A DNA stretch of 6,551 nt, taken from the NCBI GenBank assembly GCA_007135795.1, contig SLIE01000091.1, positions 1-6,551 on the forward strand, read 5' to 3'. The translations under genes and the position numbers were made by a program. The notes beneath the pieces were generated by a model. It saw nothing but the letters and a program-made list of their open reading frames with translations, had not been told where the DNA came from and did no database searches. How positions within the stretch are numbered: the stretch's first letter is position 1; every line of letters begins with the position of its first letter. This document shows positions 1 through 5,855 of the stretch, one piece after another. This DNA is from Desulfobacterales bacterium. GTDB taxonomy: Bacteria > Desulfobacterota > Desulfobacteria > Desulfobacterales > Desulfosalsimonadaceae.

Positions 1-2616
1 ATCCTGCAGAATGCCCAGGCAGTTTATTGCCTCAAGTGGTGTCATCGCATTGATATCAAGTTTGGCCAATTCTTCCATCACGACTTCTTCGGGTTGGGGA
101 AACAACGGGAGCTGTTTAAAACTTTCCTTTTCGTCACCCGTGTTTTTTGAAGATTTCCGGTTATTCCGATCCGGAACATCAGCTTCAATATCTTCAAGGA
201 TTTTCCGGGCCCGTTTTATGAGTTTTTTTGGTAAACCGGCAAGGCTTGCCACGTGTATGCCGTAACTTCGGTTAGTGGCGCCTTTTTCCAACTGGTGCAG
301 AAAAATAATTTCATCCGCCACCTGTTTTACGGCGATGTGATAGTTTTTCACACGGGGCTTGGTTTTTTCCAGCTGCGTCAATTCATGATAATGCGTGGCA
401 AAAAGAGATTTAACACCGGTTCCCTGCAAATCATGCAGGTACTCGGCGACCGCCCTGGCAATGCTCAGCCCGTCGTAAGTAGAAGTCCCCCTGCCAATTT
501 CATCCATTATGACCAGGCTGTCAGCGCTTGCATTGTTTACGATATTGGCGGTCTCTTCCATTTCAACCAGGAAGGTACTTTTCCCCATGGAAAGATTATC
601 AAGCGCACCAACCCGGGTAAAGATCCTGTCGGTAATACATATATCTGCATTTTCCGCCGGCACGAACGATCCCATTTGGGCCATGATACAAGTAAGCGCC
701 ACCTGTCTCAATACCGTCGATTTACCAGCCATGTTGGGACCGGTGATGATAAGGATCTGATTATCGGCATTATCCATGTATATATGATTTGGAATGAAAC
801 GCTGGTCAATGGTGAGCTTTTCCACCACCGGGTGCCGCCCGTTTTCAATATGAATAACCCCTTTGTCATTAATTTGAGGACAACAATAACCGCTTTTTTC
901 CGCCAGTTCCGCCAGTGCCATGAATACATCAATTTTTGCCACAAACCCGGCAGCCTCCTGGATAAAACGGTTTTCGCACATCACCTGAGCCCGCAACGCC
1001 TGGAAAATCCGGTGCTCGAGATCAGCGCGCCGCTCCTGTGCCGTTAAGACCTTGGTTTCAAAATCCTTCAATTCTTCAGTGATATATCGCTCGGCATTGA
1101 CCAGGGTCTGCTTGCGAACGTAATCATCCGGTACAGATGCCGAATGACTTTTTGATACTTCGATGAAATATCCAAAAACCCGGTTATAACGCACCTTGAG
1201 CGAATTTATTTTGGTTCGTGTTCTTTCTCGTGCCTCGATTCCTGCGATAAAGGATTTGCCGTCCCTGGCAATTTCAATCAACTCGTCAAGGGCAGGATCA
1301 TACCCTGACCTGATGATAAACCCCTCGGTTATGCCGGGGGGCGGATCATCCACGATCGCTTTTTCAATTTCAGCCGCCAGCGCATAAATCGATTCAAATT
1401 GCATACTGTCACATGCCAAAAGCTTCGCTTTGAAAGACTGAAGCGCAGAAACCAGTTCCGGCAGGGCTTTAATGGACCGGCAAAGCGCCATCAAGTCTCT
1501 GGCATTGGCCTGACCCATGGATATCCTGCCGGCAAGCCTTTCCAGGTCAAAAACCTTTTTAAGCGACATGCGGACATTTTTTCTTTCGTGGGAATGCATG
1601 GACGCCGCTTTCACGGCTTCCTGCCTGTCGGCGATGCATGCCATGTCCAGCAGGGGATAACGAATCCATTGCACGAACAATCGACCGCCCATGGCGGTTA
1701 TCGTCATATCCATAACACCTAGCAGGGAATTTTTCCGTCCCCGGTTTTGAATTTCGGAAATCAGTTCAAGGTTTCGGCATGTAATATCATCAATGAGCAG
1801 ATGGTTCTCCAGGCTGTAAGTTTCCAGATGTTTGAGATGAACGAGTTTACGTTTCTGGGTCTCCTCGACATAATTCAGAAGTGCCCCTGCTGCACAGACC
1901 CCTGCATTCAATTCTTCACACCCGAAACCATCAAGGCTTCTGGTATTGAACTGTTCCATGATTTTAAGACGTGCAGAGGGATGGTCAAAATGGTCGTCAG
2001 TAACATAGTGCGGTATTGTACCTGGAAATACTTTGTGAAACATGTCGTAACAGGAATTTTCACGGGCAGATTCCGGAAGCAGGATCTCGCTGGGCGTAAT
2101 TCGACGGGCTTCATCCAGAATAACTCCGGCATCCCTGCTCTGCGTTAAACGAAAGGCTCCGGTTGATAGATCAAGACATGAAAGACCGATAAATTTCCCG
2201 GCATGGCAGACGGACAGAATGTAGTTATTCGCCCGTTCGTCCAGAAGTTCTTTATTCAGGACCATTCCCGGTGTTACCACGCGAACGACTTCCCTTTTTA
2301 CAAGACCCTTGGCCGACGCTGCATCCTCTGTCTGATCGCAAACAGCGACCCGGAACCCCTTTTCGATAAGCCGGCCGATATACGGTTCAGCCGCTTTTGC
2401 GGGAACCCCACACATGGGAACGGGTGAAGGCTCATTTTTGTTTCTTGTCGTCAGGGTAATTTCAAGTTCACGGGAAGCGACTTTTGCGTCCTCGAAAAAC
2501 ATCTCGTAAAAATCACCCATGCGATAAAAAAGAATGCAATCGGGATAGGCTTCCTTTATATCAAGGTATTGCCTTATCATAGGGGTTGTTTTCGGGAGGG
2601 CGGGTGTTTCGGCCAT
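1..2616 (-). CDS. mutS: DNA mismatch repair protein MutS (3' end cut by window edge)
   Basis: MutS binds mismatches and small loops in newly replicated DNA and, using ATP, recruits MutL to start repair. I translated the whole reading frame: 872 codons without a stop or frameshift, running off the left edge. The last visible residues, MTPLEAINCLGILQD, match the usual MutS C-terminus, so only a few codons are missing. Visible motifs are the mismatch-reading F36-Y-E38 in GDFYEMFFEDA, Walker A GPNMAGKS (626-633), signature DNLSMGKSTF (about 673-682), Walker B MDEIGRGTS (704-712, catalytic E706), and ATHYHE (740-745, H742). QLPLF at 835-839 fits the beta sliding-clamp binding consensus, at about the place where E. 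coli MutS carries its clamp motif. The ATG at 2616 has an in-frame TAA directly before it and puts F-Y-E at the E. coli numbering, so the start is secure. No clear Shine-Dalgarno precedes it. It lies 361 bp behind the lapA-like gene. Confidence 0.99.
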   Translation of the reverse strand, partial: MAETPALPKTTPMIRQYLDIKEAYPDCILFYRMGDFYEMFFEDAKVASRELEITLTTRNKNEPSPVPMCGVPAKAAEPYIGRLIEKGFRVAVCDQTEDAASAKGLVKREVVRVVTPGMVLNKELLDERANNYILSVCHAGKFIGLSCLDLSTGAFRLTQSRDAGVILDEARRITPSEILLPESARENSCYDMFHKVFPGTIPHYVTDDHFDHPSARLKIMEQFNTRSLDGFGCEELNAGVCAAGALLNYVEETQKRKLVHLKHLETYSLENHLLIDDITCRNLELISEIQNRGRKNSLLGVMDMTITAMGGRLFVQWIRYPLLDMACIADRQEAVKAASMHSHERKNVRMSLKKVFDLERLAGRISMGQANARDLMALCRSIKALPELVSALQSFKAKLLACDSMQFESIYALAAEIEKAIVDDPPPGITEGFIIRSGYDPALDELIEIARDGKSFIAGIEARERTRTKINSLKVRYNRVFGYFIEVSKSHSASVPDDYVRKQTLVNAERYITEELKDFETKVLTAQERRADLEHRIFQALRAQVMCENRFIQEAAGFVAKIDVFMALAELAEKSGYCCPQINDKGVIHIENGRHPVVEKLTIDQRFIPNHIYMDNADNQILIITGPNMAGKSTVLRQVALTCIMAQMGSFVPAENADICITDRIFTRVGALDNLSMGKSTFLVEMEETANIVNNASADSLVIMDEIGRGTSTYDGLSIARAVAEYLHDLQGTGVKSLFATHYHELTQLEKTKPRVKNYHIAVKQVADEIIFLHQLEKGATNRSYGIHVASLAGLPKKLIKRARKILEDIEADVPDRNNRKSSKNTGDEKESFKQLPLFPQPEEVVMEELAKLDINAMTPLEAINCLGILQD

Positions 2617-2977
2617 TTATAATGGCACCCGGTATTTTGCTGAAACATGCATGATTTGTTTTTTCTCTATTTACAAGAGAAGCCGGCACGTTCCGATATT
2701 GCCCGCTTCAAGGTTAAACCGTAAGTGTCCTTTATCTCAGAGGGGCGGACCTTGCGTTCGCCCGGTCACGAGTTCCCGACCCGTAATAACCGGACAAGGG
2801 CGAATACAAGATTCGCCCCCACGGCCCGAGCCGGCCACAAGCATTGCGGCGCTTTCTTTCTGGTTTTGTTCACAGCTTGCGAAGGAAAAGCATCCCCTTT
2901 CGCACTTTTAATCTTAGGTCTATTTCAATGCAATGATCCAATCATTTCATATACATATTATTATCACCCAGGCTAAT
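2617..2977. other. lapA-mutS intergenic region (361 bp)
   Basis: I find no credible gene here; the short plus-strand frames crossing it look like chance reading through GC-rich repeats. It holds the paired-hairpin element at 2742-2819. It also holds a second hairpin at 2878-2904, with TGCGAAGG pairing to CCTTTCGCA around one bulged T and a 10-nt loop. On the plus strand that hairpin is followed by CTTTT, but no plus-strand gene would need it; on the minus strand it has no U run, so I do not call it a terminator for the lapA-like gene. A 15-bp palindrome, AATGAT-CCA-ATCATT, lies at 2932-2946, just beyond the lapA stop. I looked for a mutS promoter on the minus strand and found nothing better than weak partial matches, so mutS may depend on read-through or on a non-sigma70 promoter. 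Confidence 0.7.
2742..2819. repeat. MITE-like palindromic intergenic element with paired hairpins
   Basis: Two 22-nt units, 2742-2763 and 2798-2819, are inverted copies of each other with 18 of 22 positions identical. Each is also a hairpin by itself. The right unit has a perfect 8-bp stem (GGGCGAAT with ATTCGCCC) and a 5-nt loop; the left has a 7-bp stem with one G-U pair and a 7-nt loop. The 34-nt core between them adds CCGGT (2762-2766) pairing with ACCGG (2789-2793). The 78 nt can therefore fold as two small hairpins or as one long cruciform. I see no open reading frame and no convincing target-site duplication. The form resembles non-autonomous palindromic repeats scattered between bacterial genes, but copy number cannot be judged from one window. 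Confidence 0.7.
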
Positions 2978-3370
2978 TTATGTGCGGGTAAATTCAGCAT
3001 CAACGCTTTTTTCCTTGTCCACATCACTAACGACATGCGTGGTTTTGTCATATGCTGCGCATTCTATCCCCTCAAGCTTGGACTCCAATTCACTGATCCG
3101 CTTTTTATCTGAAGCGATCGTTTCGTTCTGCTCTTTGATGGTTTTGCGTTTCTTGCGCCCATAGGAATAACTGACCAAAAGCGATACGAGGAAACCAATC
3201 AGAAAAACCACCAGAAAATACACAAGATTGGGCAAACTGACGGATTCGGCCCAGAAATGAAGATCTATACCAATACTTTGTTCGGCCATGAAATACTCAC
3301 TGTTCTGATATATGAAAATTACAAGTAGAACAAGAACGACAAGCCATAACAAGTATTTAATTTTCTGCAT
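2978..3370 (-). CDS. LapA-domain (DUF1049-like) small inner-membrane protein
   Basis: The predicted protein has 130 residues. Residues about 3-22 form a first membrane helix. A periplasmic-type stretch of about 25 residues follows. Residues about 48-70 form a second helix (LVYFLVVFLIGFLVSLLVSY). A basic GRKKRK patch then leads into a polar, heptad-like segment (about 75-102) that is probably a short cytoplasmic coiled coil. This two-helix plus coiled-coil plan is that of the LapA/DUF1049 family; in E. coli LapA works with LapB in control of lipopolysaccharide assembly. No lapB-like TPR gene is visible here, so the exact role is inferred from the family only. I chose ATG 3370 because AAAGGAG lies 7 nt before it and the first helix follows directly. 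The same frame extends 28 codons upstream to a TTG at 3454, but that start lacks support. It stands alone between dgt and mutS, with its own likely promoter. Confidence 0.82.
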   Translation of the reverse strand: MQKIKYLLWLVVLVLLVIFIYQNSEYFMAEQSIGIDLHFWAESVSLPNLVYFLVVFLIGFLVSLLVSYSYGRKKRKTIKEQNETIASDKKRISELESKLEGIECAAYDKTTHVVSDVDKEKSVDAEFTRT

Positions 3371-3377
3371 GTGTATT

Positions 3378-3384
3378 CTCCTTT
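3378..3384 (-). promoter_or_regulatory. Strong ribosome binding site for the lapA-like gene
   Basis: The minus strand reads AAAGGAG here, with 7 nt before the ATG at 3370. This decides between that start and the longer in-frame TTG start at 3454. Confidence 0.85.
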
Positions 3385-3456
3385 GAAACTCGGTGTTATC
3401 CAGTAACTGACCGAAATCCTCTTTTAGTTTCAATTCCTTGTCAAATCCGAACAATT

Positions 3457-3585
3457 CTCAGGTATTCGTGACTACAGCGACAACGGGAACAAAGCCCATG
3501 AGCGCAACGAAAAATTTCTGAATTACGGCCGGAAACCATCTACACAGGTTGTCAAACGCAACTATTATTTACCAAAATACCTGAG
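3457..3585. repeat. Perfect 10-bp inverted repeat enclosing 109 nt
   Basis: CTCAGGTATT at 3457-3466 and AATACCTGAG at 3576-3585 are exact reverse complements. Between them GACAAC (3479-3484) and GTTGTC (3548-3553) form a further 6-bp nested pair in the same order, as expected for a folded RNA. The flanks show no target-site duplication. It lies wholly within the leader of the lapA-like gene. It could be the closing stem of a structured RNA, the ends of a small mobile element, or chance. Confidence 0.5.
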
Positions 3586-3789
3586 TATAAACCTTTGCCG
3601 ATTTTCTTAGAGCTTTATCCAAGCCATATTGACTTTTTTATGAAAAAAACTCAACCGTTTTTTCCTCCACTACCATGATACGCGCACGTCATCGGTACCA
3701 GTTAAGAGAATCAAACGTCACCCCAACTTTGGTATCATGCCGCACATTTAGAAAAACGGAAGTTATATCACCAAAGACCTGACTATCAG

Positions 3790-3817
3790 ATTATAAAACT
3801 TTTTTCAGTTGTATCAA
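3790..3817 (-). promoter_or_regulatory. Predicted sigma70-type promoter facing the lapA-like gene
   Basis: On the minus strand TTGATA (3812-3817) matches the -35 consensus at 5 of 6 positions, and TATAAT (3790-3795) is a perfect -10, with a 16-nt spacer. The expected transcription start is near 3783, about 410 nt before the lapA-like ATG. It lies just after the dgt gene and its trailing hairpin, which suggests a new transcription unit starting here. Confidence 0.65.
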
Positions 3818-3832
3818 ACGACTTGGGCAAAT

Positions 3833-3852
3833 GCCCCATTTCCGGATGGGGC
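3833..3852 (-). terminator. Possible weak terminator after dgt
   Basis: GCCCCAT (3833-3839) and ATGGGGC (3846-3852) form a perfect 7-bp GC-rich stem with a 6-nt loop, 24 nt beyond the dgt stop. On the minus strand it is followed only by ATTT before GCCC, so the U run is poor. An overlapping GGGC/GCCC stem is also possible. It may be a weak terminator or an RNA 3'-end stabiliser. The promoter just downstream supports a transcription-unit boundary. Confidence 0.4.
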
Positions 3853-3876
3853 TTGGTACCCCTCTTGCAGGAGCGG

Positions 3877-5061
3877 CTACACGGGTTTTATTTTTACTTT
3901 CGGACGCTGACTTTCAGGCACCTGATCCAGAAAATACTGATCCGTCATCCCTGAAACAAAATCCCGTACTATATGAGCGGGCTTGTGCACAGACAGATAC
4001 TCCTCGGACATTGAATTAATGAAACTTCCATATATCGGCGAATCATCATTTTTGTCCTGGATATCCGTCATATAACGCTTAAACAAGTGACTGAACATAT
4101 TTTCGATAATCTCCAGATCCGCCTTAAAGGTAGGATTGGTGTAAATCCGTTCATAATTAAAATTCTTCAAAACAACCAGGGCTTCTGAAACCTCTTTAGA
4201 AAACGACACGTATGGCTTGCCGGCGCTGTGTTTTATCACATCCGTGACAAGACTGTACACCATCGTTCCATTGGTACGCCCAAGCTTTTTCACGCAAATG
4301 CCGGGCAGGTCTTCCCGTTTGATAAGCCCGAGCCGGATGGCGTCCTCGACATCCCTTCCCACATAACTGATTGAATCGGCAAACCGGACCACACACCCTT
4401 CGAGTGTCATCGGGATAAGCGGCATTGGGTCTCCGGAACGCCTCAGTGCCAGTTCCCGTTCATGATCAGCAAACGTTTTGCCGCGTTGAGGGGTTAGTTT
4501 CGTATCATTTACTTCCCCGTCATGACACAATATACCATCTATCGTCTGCAAACACAGGTTCAAGCCGATCCCTTTGCGCTCCACCCGTTCCAGGAATTCC
4601 ACGCTCTGCACGTTATGATGAAACTCTCCAATGCCATGTGCCTGACACAGTGCGGTTAAAAACTTTTCACCGTCATGCCCGAACGGCGAATGCCCGATAT
4701 CATGACCAATCGCGATGGCCTCGATCAGGTCCTCGTTCAAACACAGGTAGCGCCCGATGGTTCTGGCAACCTTGGAGACGAGTTGCACGTGCAGCATCCT
4801 GTGCGTGATATGATCGTTTCGAACGAGGTAAAAAACCTGCGTTTTATCGATATAGCGACTGTATGCCAGTGAGTGCAGTATTCTGTCCACATCCACGGCG
4901 AAATTCAAACGATAATCAGACTTGAGTTGTTCTTCCGGTTTGCGTCTGATTCCGTGCATACTTAAAGTTGCTGTTTCCAATAAAAACTGTTTTTCCCGGT
5001 CTTCGACGAACATGCGAAGATTTCCCGATTCCGGCCAGTTTTCAAATTTGCCGTTTTTCAA
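3877..5061 (-). CDS. dgt: HD-domain deoxynucleoside triphosphate triphosphohydrolase (dGTPase-like)
   Basis: Enzymes of this family split a dNTP into the deoxynucleoside and triphosphate and so help set dNTP pools. The protein has 394 residues, shorter than E. coli Dgt (about 505) and near the size of the common dGTPase-like group. Likely metal ligands are H91 (in HRMLHV), the H120-D121 pair in AIGHDIGHSPFGHDGE, and D229 in RFADSISYVGRDVEDA. Upstream DVDRILHSLAYSRYIDKTQVF (about 57-77) and C-terminal GMTDQYFLDQ (371-380) are typical of the family. The start is probably TTG 5061, with GGAGG 6 nt before it. The next in-frame ATG (M17, at 5013) also fits the family N-terminus but has a weaker ribosome site. 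The first 20 bases overlap the end of the ATP-grasp gene, which suggests translational coupling. Substrate preference (dGTP or other dNTPs) cannot be read from sequence. Confidence 0.93.
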   Translation of the reverse strand: MKNGKFENWPESGNLRMFVEDREKQFLLETATLSMHGIRRKPEEQLKSDYRLNFAVDVDRILHSLAYSRYIDKTQVFYLVRNDHITHRMLHVQLVSKVARTIGRYLCLNEDLIEAIAIGHDIGHSPFGHDGEKFLTALCQAHGIGEFHHNVQSVEFLERVERKGIGLNLCLQTIDGILCHDGEVNDTKLTPQRGKTFADHERELALRRSGDPMPLIPMTLEGCVVRFADSISYVGRDVEDAIRLGLIKREDLPGICVKKLGRTNGTMVYSLVTDVIKHSAGKPYVSFSKEVSEALVVLKNFNYERIYTNPTFKADLEIIENMFSHLFKRYMTDIQDKNDDSPIYGSFINSMSEEYLSVHKPAHIVRDFVSGMTDQYFLDQVPESQRPKVKIKPV

Positions 5062-5827
5062 TCATTTCCTCCATCATCTTCGAATAATCAATTCCCGCTT
5101 CCACCAACCCCTGCCGACCGTATTTCATATTGGCTTCCAACACAAATAATTCCCCGTCGTGCTCGCATATATCGAGCCCCACATCATTCCAGCCGCATGC
5201 TTGAGCCGTATAAAGCGCAAGTTGCCTTGCTTCCGGGGAAACCGGATCAAAACTGATTCGCCCATTTTGACCCAAATTGGTTCTGAATTCATCGGGATGG
5301 GCAATACGCCAATATGCACATATAATTTTACCCCCGATCACCAGTATGCGCATATCCCTGTCAATCGGAAGATACTGCTGGATATATGCGGGCCTGGACA
5401 ACGCCAGGTATTGCTGAAGATCATCCGTGTGTTTCAGCAAAAAAACGCCCCGGCCCAAAGCCGAACCTCGGGGAATCTTGCCCACCATGGGGAACTCAAA
5501 GTGCAATAAAATCTTTTCAAGCGGTGCTTTCCCATAAAATGTCCGGGTTCGGGGAACGGGGATGTCCAGTATTGCAAACAGCGCGGATTGTTTGATCTTG
5601 TCTTGAACAAAATGATAGGTGTGGAGACTGGGGAAAATCGATTTACCGATTGCAGCAAACATATCCGCATAAAAAGTAGAGGGATAATATATCTTATCGG
5701 CATCACGAATCATTTTCTGCTCCGTGGCAGAATAATCCGAAAAATTCGGACGAACGCCCAGGGTAACGACATTGCTGCAGTTTCTCAAGCGCGCTTCCAG
5801 GGCAATATTACAGTGTCCATTATGCAT
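5042..5827 (-). CDS. RimK-like ATP-grasp ligase
   Basis: ATP-grasp enzymes activate a carboxylate as acyl phosphate and join it to an amine or thiol; RimK members add glutamate to proteins or small molecules. The substrate here is unknown. In 261 residues I see DKIKQSALFAILDIPVPRT (76-94), the ATP-binding lysine in FPMVGK (112-117), the glycine-rich loop GSALGRGVFLL (121-131), YIQQYLPIDRDMR (148-160), RIAHPDEFRTN (174-184), and the metal-binding end DVGLDI to LFVLEANMKYG (215-237; E231 and N233 as likely ligands). The catalytic part is thus intact. The N-terminal part is short for RimK (about 300 residues). ATG 5827 is the only sensible start, because an in-frame TGA lies four codons upstream. 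No clear Shine-Dalgarno is seen. It follows the LolB-like gene by 28 nt and overlaps dgt by 20, so the three appear co-transcribed. Confidence 0.88.
   Translation of the reverse strand: MHNGHCNIALEARLRNCSNVVTLGVRPNFSDYSATEQKMIRDADKIYYPSTFYADMFAAIGKSIFPSLHTYHFVQDKIKQSALFAILDIPVPRTRTFYGKAPLEKILLHFEFPMVGKIPRGSALGRGVFLLKHTDDLQQYLALSRPAYIQQYLPIDRDMRILVIGGKIICAYWRIAHPDEFRTNLGQNGRISFDPVSPEARQLALYTAQACGWNDVGLDICEHDGELFVLEANMKYGRQGLVEAGIDYSKMMEEMIEKRQI
5068..5072 (-). promoter_or_regulatory. Ribosome binding site for dgt, inside the ATP-grasp gene
   Basis: GGAGG on the minus strand sits 6 nt before TTG 5061. It decides for the TTG start over the later ATG at 5013. It lies in the last codons of the upstream gene, so dgt translation is probably coupled to it. 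Confidence 0.7.
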
Positions 5828-5855
5828 GTCATCGACTCAAAGGCGGTACCGGAAA

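Larger units (their letters stand above)
3371..3876 (-). other. Long non-coding stretch between dgt and the lapA-like gene
   Basis: This gap of about 506 bp has no convincing protein gene on either strand. Reading on the minus strand it holds, in order, a hairpin (3833-3852), a sigma70-like promoter (3790-3817), and then about 410 nt of apparent leader up to the lapA-like ATG. Within the leader are CTTTGGT/ACCAAAG arms (3727-3733 and 3770-3776), an A/T-rich hairpin at 3629-3654, a GGAGG at 3664-3668 followed by a 15-codon TTG frame (3607-3654), and a perfect 10-bp inverted repeat (3457-3466 and 3576-3585). The leader may be a long 5' UTR, a separate small RNA, or decayed sequence; I recognise no known RNA family in it. 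Confidence 0.55.

Noticed and set aside
253..1047. 264-codon open frame on the plus strand
   Set aside because: It lies antisense to the conserved ATPase and core region of mutS, and its translation resembles no family I know; it is a shadow of the real gene.
2578..2580. Alternative mutS start at the second methionine (residue 13)
   Set aside because: Starting at residue 1 puts F-Y-E at 36-38 as in E. coli MutS, and residues before M13 resemble the usual N-terminus; the later ATG has no better ribosome site.
2878..2904. Hairpin as a terminator for the lapA-like gene
   Set aside because: The U-run-like stretch is on the plus-strand side only, where there is no gene to end; on the minus strand the stem is followed by AGCTGTG.
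2932..2946. Short palindrome AATGAT-CCA-ATCATT as an operator
   Set aside because: It lies just after the lapA-like stop with no promoter nearby; a 6-bp A/T-rich palindrome is weak evidence.
2651..2976. Two overlapping plus-strand frames of 83-86 codons in the lapA-mutS gap
   Set aside because: They run through the inverted repeat and the hairpin at 2878-2904, and their arginine- and proline-rich translations reflect GC-rich repeats rather than a protein.
2978..3454. Longer version of the lapA-like protein starting at TTG 3454
   Set aside because: The AAAGGAG before ATG 3370 and the position of the first membrane helix favour the shorter protein; the extra 28 residues look unlike the family.
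3607..3654. 15-codon minus-strand frame (TTG) behind a GGAGG at 3664-3668
   Set aside because: Spacing is 9 nt and the start is TTG; so short a frame can arise by chance. It is kept only as a remark in the leader finding.
3629..3654. A/T-rich hairpin with a following T run on the plus strand as a terminator
   Set aside because: The stem has almost no GC pairs and no plus-strand gene precedes it.
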